Of a stretch of 46,417 nt of DNA, positions 16,985 to 25,396 are shown in pieces. Source of the stretch: Thermomonas hydrothermalis (GTDB lineage Bacteria > Pseudomonadota > Gammaproteobacteria > Xanthomonadales > Xanthomonadaceae); the NCBI RefSeq assembly GCF_900129205.1, contig NZ_FQUK01000019.1, positions 1 through 46,417 of the forward strand. Direction: 5' to 3'. The notes beneath the pieces were generated by a model, which saw only the letters and a list, made by a program, of their open reading frames with translations, searched no databases and was not told the origin of the DNA. The position numbers were made by a program, and so were the translations under genes. Each line of letters begins with the position of its first letter. Within the stretch, counting starts at the first letter, position 1.

Positions 16985-17542
16985 ATGCAGAAAGAGGCAG
17001 GCGTGCACACGGAGGGCGACGGGGTCGTCACGCCGAGCGACTCCGCCATTCCCAGCCGGGTGCAGATCGAAGCCTTGGTTGACTGCTTTTACGATCGCGT
17101 CCGGGTGGATCCCGAGCTGGGGCCAATCTTCAATGCTGCGATCACTGACTGGCCCGCCCATAAACGTCAACTGACCGCATTCTGGGCCTCGGTGCTGCGG
17201 CGCGAAGGCAGTTATCGCGGCAACCCGATGGCCGCGCACCGCCGGCATCCGATCACGACGGCGCATTTCCTGCACTGGCTGGCGCTGTGGCGTGCGACTG
17301 CGGAAACGGTGCTGACGCCGGCGCAGGCGGCACGGGTGCAGGCCTATGCGCAGCGGATCGCCGAGAGCCTGCACCATGGGCTGGGTCTTGCCCGCGCCAG
17401 GCCCGTCAGTCCATCTGAGGAAGGTTTGAACACCGGCCCGGCGCACGCGATGCAATCGGATGCGCCATCGCTGCGCGATGGGTCATCCGTGGCCGATGGG
17501 ACTCTCCGAAGCGTTCGGAGAGTCCCTGGCGCTGCCGGCTGA
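16985..17542 (+). CDS. Group III truncated hemoglobin
   Basis: A haem protein of the TrHb3 class (globin core about residues 25-135). IEALVDCFYDRVRVDPELGPIF is the A-B-helix region. KRQLTAFWASVLRREGSYRGNP with following HRRHPI carries the proximal F8 histidine, and FLHWLALWRATAETVL is the G helix, with the conserved Trp. Likely roles are redox or NO/peroxide chemistry, not established for the group. The ORF continues about 50 residues beyond the last globin helix in low-complexity text, and its final codons form a perfect terminator hairpin, so the tail may be a run-on product of a lost stop codon. Start may be ATG 16985 or GTG 16976. Confidence 0.83.
   Translation: MQKEAGVHTEGDGVVTPSDSAIPSRVQIEALVDCFYDRVRVDPELGPIFNAAITDWPAHKRQLTAFWASVLRREGSYRGNPMAAHRRHPITTAHFLHWLALWRATAETVLTPAQAARVQAYAQRIAESLHHGLGLARARPVSPSEEGLNTGPAHAMQSDAPSLRDGSSVADGTLRSVRRVPGAAG
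17498..17526 (+). terminator. Hairpin inside the 3' end of the globin ORF
   Basis: GGGACTCTCCGAA (17498-17510) and TTCGGAGAGTCCC (17514-17526) form a perfect 13-bp stem with a 3-base loop. It lies 14 bases before the stop codon of the globin frame and 47 bases before the GGDEF gene. Confidence 0.6.
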
Positions 17543-17572
17543 TCCGGCCTGACGCCTGCGATCGGGTGTGCT

Positions 17573-19264
17573 ATGAAAGCGCCAATGCCCCAGCAAGCGA
17601 AAAACCGGAAGTGGCGCCTCTACCGCCGTCTGGCTTATCTGCTGGCATTGGCCACCCTGGTGCCGTTCCTGCTGTTTACCGTCGGTCTGGTGCAGGATCA
17701 GTGGCGCAGTGCCCGGCAGGCGCTGTGGCTCAATCTCGATGCCAACGCACGTTTCAGCGCCGGCGTCATCGAGGATGAGCTGGCCGCACAAACGGCCGCG
17801 CTGGTGATGCTGGCGGATCAGGTGGAACCAACTTCGCCCCGCGCTGGCGAAGCGCTTTCCAGGTTGCTCGATGCTTACCCGGCCCTGCTGCGTGCCCGCG
17901 CCATCGATGCCGAGGGGCGGGTTCGAGTTGCCCGTGACAGCCGCAGACGACCGCTGGCCCAGCGGGTCCCCGAGGTGGCCGGGATGGCGTGGTTTGATCG
18001 GCTGCGTGACCAGGTTCGGCCCGAGGTGTCCGGTGTGCAGCGGCAGCTGGATTATGGCGACGAGGCGGTGGTGACGCTCGCTGTTCCGGTTGTGCGTGAT
18101 GGCCGTTTCGTCGGGGCGCTGGAAGCGGCGATCCCGGCCGCCAGTCTGGCGCGGCGCCCGGCCGACAGCCTGCGCCAGCGCGGGTTGTGGTTGTTGCTGC
18201 TGGATCAACACCAGCGGGTCATCCACGCTGAGCACGAGCTGGCTTGGCAGGTCATGGACGACACCGGACGTGTCGGGTTGATGCTGGCAGCGGTGGCCGC
18301 GCCGGTGGACCGTCCGGTGCAGGTGCGCCGTGACACCGGACTGCTGCGGACCGGCGCGGCGGCGTACGTCGGCGCCGTGCGATTGCAAAACGGCTGGGTG
18401 CTGGCCGTGGTGGCGCCTGAGGATGCTTTGCTGGGGCCACTGCTGCCCAAGCTGTGGCTGCTCGGGGCAGCGCTGGCAGTAACCGTGATGGGCATGTTGC
18501 TGGCGATCTGGCGGCAACGGCGGATCCTGGGCGATGGCATCGGCTATCTGCTGGCCACCCTGCGCGGGTATGCCCTGGGTGGGCACATGGAATCGATTTC
18601 CCCCGGGCGCTTGCCGGAAGAGCTGCAGCCACTGGCCGAGGGCATCAGCGAGCTGGGGACACGCATGAACGCGGCGTTCGCCGAGTTGCGTCAGGCTCTC
18701 GAAGAGCGTGAAGCGGTCATTGCCGCCCGCACCGATTCGCTCAGGCGGGCGGTGGCCGAGCTCGACCGGCTCAGTCGTACCGATGCCCTGACCGGCAGCC
18801 TCAACTACCGCGGTTTCACCGAGGCCGGACAGCGGCTGTGGCAGGAGTCGCAGGCCAGTGGCAAGCCGCTGTCGGTGCTAGCGCTGGATATCGATTACTT
18901 CAAGCGTTACAACGATCTCTATGGGCATGCCGCCGGCGATGGTGCCTTGCGCCGGTTTGCCGGTGCCGTGCGTAGCGCCCTGCTGCACGCTGACGACGTG
19001 CTCGCCCGCCCTGGGGGCGAGGAGTTCACCGTATTCCTGCCTGCCACCAGCCACGCCCAGGCCATGCGCGTGGCCGAGCGCGTGCGTAAGCGGGTGCACG
19101 AGGCCGACATCATCCATGCCGGTTCACCCAAGGGGCGGTTGACGGTCAGTGTGGGTGTCGCCACCCGCGCCCCGTCGGACATGGAGCTGGAGGATCTGCT
19201 CAAACGCGCCGATGCGGCCCTGTACCGCGCCAAGGATGCCGGTCGGGATGCGGTCAGCGATTGA
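17573..19264 (+). CDS. Membrane-bound diguanylate cyclase (GGDEF)
   Basis: A 563-residue inner-membrane sensor that should make cyclic di-GMP from GTP. TM1 spans about residues 21-41 (LAYLLALATLVPFLLFTVGL). A periplasmic sensor region of about 240 residues follows, dCache/CHASE-like in layout, then TM2 near 295-315 (LWLLGAALAVTVMGMLLAIW) and a short HAMP-like/coiled-coil linker. The GGDEF domain begins at LDRLSRTDALTGSLNYRGF. The active site is RPGGEEF, near residue 480. The inhibitory I-site RxxD is replaced by HxxD (HADD), so product inhibition may be weak. The ligand is unknown. It lies alone between the globin and SPFH genes. Confidence 0.92.
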   Translation: MKAPMPQQAKNRKWRLYRRLAYLLALATLVPFLLFTVGLVQDQWRSARQALWLNLDANARFSAGVIEDELAAQTAALVMLADQVEPTSPRAGEALSRLLDAYPALLRARAIDAEGRVRVARDSRRRPLAQRVPEVAGMAWFDRLRDQVRPEVSGVQRQLDYGDEAVVTLAVPVVRDGRFVGALEAAIPAASLARRPADSLRQRGLWLLLLDQHQRVIHAEHELAWQVMDDTGRVGLMLAAVAAPVDRPVQVRRDTGLLRTGAAAYVGAVRLQNGWVLAVVAPEDALLGPLLPKLWLLGAALAVTVMGMLLAIWRQRRILGDGIGYLLATLRGYALGGHMESISPGRLPEELQPLAEGISELGTRMNAAFAELRQALEEREAVIAARTDSLRRAVAELDRLSRTDALTGSLNYRGFTEAGQRLWQESQASGKPLSVLALDIDYFKRYNDLYGHAAGDGALRRFAGAVRSALLHADDVLARPGGEEFTVFLPATSHAQAMRVAERVRKRVHEADIIHAGSPKGRLTVSVGVATRAPSDMELEDLLKRADAALYRAKDAGRDAVSD

Positions 19265-19352
19265 CCCTGCTTGATCCCGCCCCGGATGCCGGCGGGCACG
19301 CATGCCCAGGCCGTGTGCCTATACTCGCCACATCATCCTGGAGGGTTTGGAC

Positions 19353-20297
19353 ATGACACCGATTCTCGTGTTTTTGTTGCTGGTGGCCGGCATCATCGGA
19401 GTGGCCAAGACCGTGCGAGTGGTGCCACAGGGCTACCAATGGACGGTGGAGCGGTTTGGCAAATACACCCACACCATGGAGCCGGGGCTGCATTTCCTGA
19501 TCCCGATCGTGTACGGGGTTGGGCGCAAGATCAACATGATGGAGCAGGTGATGGACGTGCCCAGCCAGGACGTCATCACCAAGGACAACGCTGTGGTGAA
19601 GGTGGACGGCGTGGTCTATTTCCAGGTACTGGATGCCGCCAAGGCGGCGTATGAGGTGGCCAATCTGGAGCTGGCCATCCTCAATCTGGTGATGACCAAC
19701 ATCCGCACTGCCATCGGTTCGATGGATCTGGACGAATCGCTGTCCAAGCGCGATGAAATCAATGCCAAGGTACTGCGGGCGGTGGACGAGGCCACCCATC
19801 CATGGGGCGTGAAGGTCAATCGGATCGAGCTCAAAGACATCCAGCCGCCGCGTGACCTGGTCGATTCCATGGCCCGACAGATGAAAGCCGAACGTGAGAA
19901 ACGCGCCAACATCCTGGAAGCCGAGGGCTTGCGTCAGGCCGCCATCCTCAAGGCCGAAGGCGAGAAACAGTCGAAGATCCTGGAGGCCGAGGGTAACCGC
20001 GAAGCCGCGTTCCGCGAGGCGGAGGCGCGCGAGCGTCTGGCCCAGGCCGAAGCCAACGCCACCCGCATGGTGTCGGAGGCGATCGCAGGCGGTAACGTGC
20101 AGGCGATCAACTATTTCGTGGCGCAGAAATACATCGAGGCATTCCAGACGTTGGCACAGGCCCCGAACCAGAAGTTCGTGCTGTTGCCGATGGAGTCCTC
20201 GGGCGTCCTGGGGGCGTTGGGTGGCATTGCCGAACTGGCGCGTGAGAACTTGGGGCGGGGCGCAGGCAACACGTCTGTTTCGAAGCCGGGGGCGTGA
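19353..20297 (+). CDS. SPFH-domain (stomatin/prohibitin-like) membrane protein, QmcA type
   Basis: A 314-residue protein with an N-terminal membrane anchor (MTPILVFLLLVAGIIGVA), an SPFH/Band 7 domain (VVPQGYQWTVERFGKYTHTM through VDEATHPWGVKVNRIELKDI) and an alanine/glutamate-rich coiled coil (about residues 185-250, ILEAEGLRQAAILKAEGEKQ). Such proteins oligomerise into membrane microdomain scaffolds and can regulate FtsH-type proteolysis. Start ATG 19353 has GGAGGG 13 bases upstream and begins exactly at the anchor. The stop overlaps the NfeD gene, its usual partner. Confidence 0.93.
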   Translation: MTPILVFLLLVAGIIGVAKTVRVVPQGYQWTVERFGKYTHTMEPGLHFLIPIVYGVGRKINMMEQVMDVPSQDVITKDNAVVKVDGVVYFQVLDAAKAAYEVANLELAILNLVMTNIRTAIGSMDLDESLSKRDEINAKVLRAVDEATHPWGVKVNRIELKDIQPPRDLVDSMARQMKAEREKRANILEAEGLRQAAILKAEGEKQSKILEAEGNREAAFREAEARERLAQAEANATRMVSEAIAGGNVQAINYFVAQKYIEAFQTLAQAPNQKFVLLPMESSGVLGALGGIAELARENLGRGAGNTSVSKPGA

Positions 20298-20770
20298 GCA
20301 TGCGCTGGGACATGTTTGTCTGGGCGTCGGTGACGCTGGTGCTGCTGGCACTGGAGGCGATGGCGCCAGGAGCGTTCATGCTGTGGCTCGGGTTTGCCGC
20401 CGCCGCGGTGTTCCTGCTGGTCTGGCTGCTCCCCGTTCCCTTGTCGGCCCTAGCCCAGGTCGGCGCGTTCGTGGTGCTCAGTTTCGTGTCGATCCTGATC
20501 TACTGGCGTTGGTTCCGCCGGCGCGAGCCAGCCAGTGACCAGCCGGCGCTCAACCGGCGCGGCGCCTCGTTCATCGGACGGGTGGTGCCGCTGGCTAGCC
20601 CGATCGTGGCCGGCCACGGCCGGGTGCAGATTGCGGATGCGTTCTGGGATGTCACAGGCCCGGATCTGCCGGCCGGCACACCGGTGCGGATCGTGGATGC
20701 CGACGCGATGACCCTCAAGGTCGAGCCGGTCGCTGAAGGCGGTGGATGCCGCCCCGCCGAGCATGGATGA
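20294..20770 (+). CDS. NfeD-family membrane protein, short form
   Basis: A 158-residue protein with two or three N-terminal membrane helices (FVWASVTLVLLALEAMAPGA and following) and a C-terminal OB-fold domain with the NfeD pattern: GASFIGRVVPLASPIVAGHG, RVQIADAFWDVTGPDLPAGT, VRIVDADAMTLKVEPV. It is the 1b short form without the ClpP-like protease domain. SPFH-NfeD pairs are a conserved unit and are thought to act together on membrane quality control. GTG 20294 overlaps the SPFH stop; an ATG at 20300 is an alternative. Confidence 0.9.
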   Translation: MSMRWDMFVWASVTLVLLALEAMAPGAFMLWLGFAAAAVFLLVWLLPVPLSALAQVGAFVVLSFVSILIYWRWFRRREPASDQPALNRRGASFIGRVVPLASPIVAGHGRVQIADAFWDVTGPDLPAGTPVRIVDADAMTLKVEPVAEGGGCRPAEHG

Positions 20771-20833
20771 GCTTCCCAAGTGAGGGGCGTGGGTCTGCGA
20801 TAATCACCGCTTCCCTCACCTCGCAGGTTGCGC

Positions 20834-21934
20834 ATGACCTCCAAGACCGTCCTCAATGAAACGCATCGTGCTCTCGGCGCCAAGATGGTGGATTTTGGTG
20901 GCTGGGACATGCCGATCCACTACGGCTCCCAGCTGGAGGAGCACCACCAGGTGCGGCGTGACGTCGGCATGTTCGACGTCAGCCATATGACGGTGATTGA
21001 CCTGCACGGTGAACAGGTGCGCGCGTTCCTGCGCCATCTGCTGGCCAACTCGGTGGACAAGCTGCAGAAGCCCGGCCGTGCCCTGTATAGCTGCATGCTC
21101 AATCCGCAAGGCGGCGTGATCGACGATCTGATCGTCTATTTCATGCGCGAGGATTGGTTCCGTCTGGTGGTCAATGCCGCCACCCGCGACAAGGATCTGG
21201 CGTGGATCACCGCCCAGGCCGCCGCATTTGGCGTCGAGGTTCGGGAGCGTCCCGAGTTCGGCATGATCGCGGTGCAGGGGCCCAACGCCCGCGCCAAGGT
21301 GATCGCGCTGCTGCGCGAGGAGGACCGTGACCCGGTATCGCGCCTGGTGCGGTTTTCCGCCTGCGAGGCGACCACCGCCGATGGGGTGCCGGTGTTCGTC
21401 GCCCGAACCGGCTACACCGGTGAGGACGGCTTCGAGGTGATTGTTCCGGACACGGAGACGGTGGCGTTCTGGAACGCCCTGCTGGCAGCGGGCGTCAAGC
21501 CGGCTGGGCTTGGCGCGCGCGACACCTTGCGTCTGGAAGCGGGAATGAACCTGTACGGCCAGGACATGGACGAAACCGTGACTCCGTATGAGGCGGCGCT
21601 GGGCTGGACGGTTGCACTCGATCCGGGCCGCGATTTCATCGGTCGGGCGGCGCTTGAGGCGCAGCAGGCCGCCGGTGTGCCGCGGCAGATGGTGGGTCTG
21701 GTGATGGACGAGAAGGGCGTGCTGCGGCACGGCCAGAAAGTGCTGACCGACAACGGCGAAGGCGAGATCCTTTCCGGTACGTTCTCGCCCACCATCGGCA
21801 AGGCGATCGCCTTTGCACGCATCCCCGCTGGTGATCCGGGCCAGGTGCGGGTGGACATCCGCGGCCGGCAGGTGCCGGTGCGGGTGGTCAAGTTCCCGTT
21901 CGTCCGTGACAACACCGTGCAGCCGGGCATCTGA
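20834..21934 (+). CDS. gcvT: Glycine cleavage system T protein (aminomethyltransferase)
   Basis: Transfers the methylene group from aminomethyl-lipoyl GcvH to tetrahydrofolate, releasing ammonia. The 366-residue protein contains [47 protein letters not shown], the glycine-cleavage loop [20 protein letters not shown] and the C-terminal barrel [20 protein letters not shown]. Start ATG 20834 was chosen; a TTG six bases earlier is less likely. gcvH follows after 63 bp. gcvP is not in the window. No glycine riboswitch is seen in the 63-bp upstream gap. Confidence 0.97.
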   Translation: MTSKTVLNETHRALGAKMVDFGGWDMPIHYGSQLEEHHQVRRDVGMFDVSHMTVIDLHGEQVRAFLRHLLANSVDKLQKPGRALYSCMLNPQGGVIDDLIVYFMREDWFRLVVNAATRDKDLAWITAQAAAFGVEVRERPEFGMIAVQGPNARAKVIALLREEDRDPVSRLVRFSACEATTADGVPVFVARTGYTGEDGFEVIVPDTETVAFWNALLAAGVKPAGLGARDTLRLEAGMNLYGQDMDETVTPYEAALGWTVALDPGRDFIGRAALEAQQAAGVPRQMVGLVMDEKGVLRHGQKVLTDNGEGEILSGTFSPTIGKAIAFARIPAGDPGQVRVDIRGRQVPVRVVKFPFVRDNTVQPGI

Positions 21935-21997
21935 TCTTTTGCCCCGGCCTTCGTTAGACTTTTTCCACCCCACGCACCGCGTAAGCAGGAGTCTTCC

Positions 21998-22393
21998 ATG
22001 AGCGACATCCCCGGCGATCTCAAATTCCTCAAATCCCACGAGTGGGTTCGTGTCGAGGGCGACGGCAAGGTGACCGTCGGTATCTCCGATCACGCCCAGA
22101 GCCTGCTCGGCGATCTGGTTTATGTCGAACTGCCCAACGTCGGGGATACGGTGGAGGCAGGCAACGCCTGTGCGGTGGTGGAGTCGGTCAAAGCCGCCTC
22201 CGACGTGTACGCCCCGGTCAGCGGCAAGGTGGTCGAGGTCAACGCCGCGCTGGTCGATAAGCCGGAGACCATCAACGAGGATCCTTACGGCGATGGCTGG
22301 ATGTTTGTCCTCGAGATGAGCGATCCCGATCAGCTGGGCGAATTGCTTGGCCCGGATGACTATGCCGAGCTGGTTGAAAGCGAATCGCACTGA
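21998..22393 (+). CDS. gcvH: Glycine cleavage system H protein
   Basis: The 131-residue lipoyl-carrier that shuttles the aminomethyl group between the P, T and L proteins. [20 protein letters not shown] and the lipoylation motif [18 protein letters not shown] (modified Lys in ESVKA) are standard, as are [18 protein letters not shown] and the C-terminal [14 protein letters not shown] Shine-Dalgarno AGCAGGAG precedes the ATG. It has its own -10-like TAGACT and a classical terminator, so gcvT and gcvH may form one unit with additional internal initiation. Confidence 0.97.
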   Translation: MSDIPGDLKFLKSHEWVRVEGDGKVTVGISDHAQSLLGDLVYVELPNVGDTVEAGNACAVVESVKAASDVYAPVSGKVVEVNAALVDKPETINEDPYGDGWMFVLEMSDPDQLGELLGPDDYAELVESESH

Positions 22394-22417
22394 CGCCAGA
22401 CAGCATGTGTCGATCGG

Positions 22418-22447
22418 AGCCCGCGGTGCTGCCACCGCGGGCTTTTT
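22418..22447 (+). terminator. Intrinsic terminator after gcvH
   Basis: AGCCCGCGGTG (22418-22428) pairs with CACCGCGGGCT (22433-22443) around CTGC, followed by a run of T (22443-22447). This is the clearest rho-independent terminator in the window. Confidence 0.93.
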
Positions 22448-22448
22448 C

Positions 22449-23180
22449 ATGCTGCGCAGATGCGTCTTGGGGGGGGTGCCTGAGCACGCGCAGGCGTCGC
22501 AGTTTGCGCATTTTTCGCGCAAACCGGCTTGTGCGACGCGAAATCGGTGTTGCCATGCGCGCGCCCGAAGGTGAGTCGCGGTGTGCCTGCAGACAATCGC
22601 GGAGGCATTGCTGCGCTGTTGTGTCATGGCGTGTCTTGGAGTGGCTGAAAGCCGCGCCAATGCTTGCTTTCAGCGGGGCGAAAGAGGTTGATGCCAGTTC
22701 GCTTTTTTAGACGTTGCAGCGCTTTGCGAGTGCTCGGTCGGCCTTTGCTGTCAGGATTTGCGGGCGATGGTGCGTGCGAATCGCAAGCAGAGTTGTTGAC
22801 ACTTGAAAAAACCGTGATTAGGTTTCGCCAAGCAGACACAACCTGCACAGGCAAGTGAGCACACAACACGCACGCGTCAGTGGCACTTCATGGCACACCA
22901 CCGGCGGTTTGGTGAGGCGGGTGAAGCTGTCATGGTCGGTTTCAAACGCGGCAGTGCTCGTGCTGGCAGGGGTGGGGATTGAGGCCTGCAGCGTGAATCG
23001 CCGCGGGTGTTTTCATGGATGCAGTGCATCCAGGGGCGTGCGGGCAGGGGTGAGTACCCGCATGGCTTGTCGGATCCGTTCCGGCGCGCCTGGCGCGCCG
23101 GCGGTCGATCGCAGGTCCGATACCTGCGGCGTCTTTCGTACTGGGCTTTACCGATCTACCCATTGACGAGGAGCCATACC
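22449..23180 (+). other. Gene-poor stretch holding the long leader of the histone-like gene
   Basis: No convincing gene is present in these 732 bp. The first 340 bp are featureless and less GC-rich than neighbours. A promoter-like pair at 22796-22824 starts a putative leader of about 350 nt. The leader contains a perfect inverted repeat CCGGCGCGCC / GGCGCGCCGG (23081-23101, one-base centre). It ends with the Shine-Dalgarno GACGAGGAG (23165-23173) before ATG 23181. Short open frames here show no family resemblance. Confidence 0.5.
22796..22824 (+). promoter_or_regulatory. Sigma-70-type promoter for the histone-like gene
   Basis: A perfect -35 TTGACA (22796-22801) is followed after 17 bases by TAGGTT (22819-22824), three of six matches to the -10. 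An A-tract (AAAAAA) lies in the spacer. Transcription would start near 22831, leaving a leader of about 350 nt. Confidence 0.45.
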
Positions 23181-23603
23181 ATGGCCGTGAAGAAAGCTGC
23201 AAAGAAGCCCGCCGCCAAGAAGGCGGTGAAGAAAGCCGCTGCCAAGAAACCGGCAGCGAAGAAAGCTGTTGCCAAGAAGCCCGCCGCTAAGAAGGCGGTG
23301 AAGAAGGCCGTTGCCAAGAAGCCGGCGGCGAAGAAGGCCGTTGCCAAGAAGGTGGTGAAGAAGGCAGCCGCCAAGAAGCCCGCCGCCAAGAAGGCGGTGA
23401 AGAAGGCGGCTACCAAGAAGCCGGCGGCTAAGAAGGCCGTTGCCAAGAAGCCGGCGGCGAAGAAGGCCGTTGCCAAGAAGCCGGCGGCGAAGAAGGCCGT
23501 TGCCAAGAAGGCAGCACCGAAGAAGCCTGCGGCCAAGAAGGCGGCGCCGGCGCCTGCTCCGGCCGCGCCGATTCCGAGCCCGGGTCCGGTCCCCACGATG
23601 TAA
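23181..23603 (+). CDS. Histone H1-like Lys/Ala/Pro repeat DNA-binding protein
   Basis: A 140-residue, extremely basic protein built from imperfect repeats of the type [10 protein letters not shown], with about ten KKPAAKKA units, closing with a Pro/Ala tail ([19 protein letters not shown]). This is the composition of histone H1-like nucleoid proteins such as AlgP or HctB. It should bind DNA nonspecifically through lysines and compact or bridge the nucleoid. Start ATG 23181 has GAGGAG seven bases upstream; earlier in-frame codons are non-conserved. The coding DNA is a tandem repeat, so length may vary between strains. Two hairpins follow the stop. Confidence 0.85.
   Translation: MAVKKAAKKPAAKKAVKKAAAKKPAAKKAVAKKPAAKKAVKKAVAKKPAAKKAVAKKVVKKAAAKKPAAKKAVKKAATKKPAAKKAVAKKPAAKKAVAKKPAAKKAVAKKAAPKKPAAKKAAPAPAPAAPIPSPGPVPTM
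23191..23540 (+). repeat. Tandem repeats coding for KKPAAKKA units
   Basis: Units of about 27-30 bp built on AAGAAGCC(G/C)GC(G/C)GC recur through the gene. Two adjacent 30-bp units at 23436-23465 and 23466-23495 are identical, and the same unit occurs at 23307-23336. Slippage or recombination could change copy number in steps of whole codons. Confidence 0.85.
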
Positions 23604-23611
23604 CCGAGTCA

Positions 23612-23636
23612 GCCCGTCCAGCACGTCTGGACGGGC
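23612..23636 (+). terminator. Hairpin after the histone-like gene
   Basis: GCCCGTCCAG (23612-23621) and CTGGACGGGC (23627-23636) are perfect 10-base arms with a 5-base loop, nine bases after the stop. No T-run follows directly; a second, T-rich terminator lies 20 bases further. Confidence 0.6.
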
Positions 23637-23655
23637 ATGCATCAACCCTGCACGA

Positions 23656-23690
23656 CCCTTCCCGTTGCCCAGGCGGGAGGGGTTTCTTTT
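23656..23690 (+). terminator. Intrinsic terminator with T-run
   Basis: CCCTTCCCG (23656-23664) pairs with CGGGAGGGG (23674-23682) with one G-T pair, followed by TTTCTTTT (23683-23690). It backs up the hairpin at 23612. Confidence 0.8.
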
Positions 23691-23858
23691 GTGCGCGGCC
23701 GTCTTGCCGTCACCACACCCGCAGGCTGCAGGGTGGGCAAGGCGTGGGGCTGACACAAACACTTGCCGCAGCGAGTTTGCGCGGATGTTGAGTGCCGGGC
23801 AGCCCGAGTGCGATGTCAGCGAGTGCTTCCGCGATGGCGATGTCGGAACCGCAAGCGG

Positions 23859-25235
23859 TCAGTGCGGCGAGGCCTGGGCGCGTGCGTTGGTGGTGCCGGC
23901 TGGTTGTGCGCGGTCGGCATAGAGCAGTTCTTCCGACTCATCCAGCACGTCATTGTCGAGCCAGTGGCCAGCCGGTAGCCCCAGCACGCTGTCGAGCACG
24001 GTCGGCAGCAGCCCGCTCGGCAGGGCGCTTTCGCTGTTCCACAGGATCGCAATGCCCAGGTCCTGTTCCGGCAGCAGGGCCATCATGCCGCGATAGCCTT
24101 GGACTGCGCCGCCGTGGAAGATCAGCGGATGCCCGGCATAGTCGTATTCGCGCCAGCCCAGGGCGTAACTGGCCTGACGCAGGCGGGCGCGACGCCAGGA
24201 GGAGCCGCGGATCTCGGTGGGCGTGGCCACTCGCGGCGCATGCAGGGTGGCGAGCAGTGGCGGCGGCAAAACGTCGGGCCGGTGGCCGCCGTGGGCCAGC
24301 AGCCATTGCGCCAGATCGCTGATGCTGGCATTGACGCCGGCAGCAGGCGGGACGCGGTAGTAGTTGGGTTTCGGGTCCAGCGAGACCCAGCCGCCGCGGC
24401 CCCGTGCATGCGGGCGCGCCCAGCGGGCGCTGGCTTGTAGGCCTTCCAGGCCATAGCTGGCATCGTGCATGCCCAGCGGCTGAAAGATACGGCGGGCCAC
24501 CTCTTCGCTGTAGAAGCGCCCGGTGGCGGCAAACACTAAATCCCCCACCAGACTGAACGCCACGTTCTGATAGGCATAGCATTCGCCGGGCGCGCAGATC
24601 AGCGGCGTATCGGCGATGCGTTGGGTCAGGTCGCGGTACTGGGCATTGGCCTCCAGATCACGGTCGAAGGCATTGCGCGGCAGCCCGGTGCGGTGGCTGA
24701 GCAGGTCGGCCAGGGTTAGGTGGGCGGCGGCATCCGGCTGCGACATCCGGAAGTCCGGCAGATAGTCGATGACCCGGCTATCCCAACGCAGGACGCCATC
24801 GTTGACCAGCAAGCCTGCCAGGGTGGCGGCGAAGGATTTGGACAGCGAGGCCAGGCGGAATACGGTGTGTGCATCGACCGGCTGTGGATTGCGCACATCG
24901 GTGACACCGTAGCCGCGCAGGCTCAGAATCCGGCCGTCCTTGACGATGGCCATGGCCAGGCCCGGCACCCGGCCGTTGGCCACCAATGCCTCGGCCATGG
25001 CCTCAATGCGGCGGACATCCAGCGCCGTGGCGCTCTGGTCGGAGGCGGATGCAGGCAGAGGTGCTGCATCCAGCGGTGTGGGCAGGGCATCCGGCGATGG
25101 TGCCGGGTGTGGTCGCGCGGCGACCGGAGCCGGTGGGTGGGCGGCATCCTGTGCGGCCGAGGCCAGGGCCAGTGGCAGCAGTAGGGCAGTGATCACACCC
25201 CAACGCCACCGCGGCTGGCGCATGCGTTCGTTCAT
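23859..25235 (-). CDS. Beta-lactamase-fold serine hydrolase (class C / esterase type)
   Basis: A 458-residue secreted or membrane-anchored serine hydrolase. The signal segment WGVITALLLPLALASAA is followed by an Ala/Pro-rich linker (about residues 30-75) and the penicillin-binding-like domain. The three catalytic motifs are SLSK (near residue 128), YQN (near 220, in CYAYQNVAFSLV) and HGG (near 375, in IFHGGAVQGYRG). Homologues include EstB-type esterases, D-amino-peptidases and AmpC-like enzymes, so a beta-lactam substrate cannot be claimed. Start ATG 25235 was chosen over an upstream TTG. It stands alone, with no ampR-like gene beside it. Confidence 0.88.
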   Translation of the reverse strand: MNERMRQPRWRWGVITALLLPLALASAAQDAAHPPAPVAARPHPAPSPDALPTPLDAAPLPASASDQSATALDVRRIEAMAEALVANGRVPGLAMAIVKDGRILSLRGYGVTDVRNPQPVDAHTVFRLASLSKSFAATLAGLLVNDGVLRWDSRVIDYLPDFRMSQPDAAAHLTLADLLSHRTGLPRNAFDRDLEANAQYRDLTQRIADTPLICAPGECYAYQNVAFSLVGDLVFAATGRFYSEEVARRIFQPLGMHDASYGLEGLQASARWARPHARGRGGWVSLDPKPNYYRVPPAAGVNASISDLAQWLLAHGGHRPDVLPPPLLATLHAPRVATPTEIRGSSWRRARLRQASYALGWREYDYAGHPLIFHGGAVQGYRGMMALLPEQDLGIAILWNSESALPSGLLPTVLDSVLGLPAGHWLDNDVLDESEELLYADRAQPAGTTNARAQASPH

Positions 25236-25396
25236 CGGCAGGCCCCCTGCGCTGTGTATCAATCGCCCGATTCTAGCGGCGATCGCGCGTTTTGCATGAA
25301 TTGGGGGCTTGCCGCGGGCGGGATGTGCGCCAAGCTGTGACCTGCTTCGCGTTCATGGCCCGAGTTCGGTGTGTGCTGACAGCGCCAGACCGGCAC

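Noticed and set aside
20771-20833. Glycine riboswitch upstream of gcvT
   Set aside because: Only 63 bp are available after the NfeD gene and no aptamer-like pairing is visible; a GATAAT at 20799-20804 is the only promoter-like element.
22624-22869. 81-codon minus-strand frame in the gene-poor stretch
   Set aside because: No ribosome-binding site or family resemblance, and it runs antisense across the probable promoter at 22796-22824.
23156-23596. Ala/Phe/Leu-rich antisense frame through the histone-like gene
   Set aside because: Mechanical consequence of the AAG/GCC repeat read in reverse.
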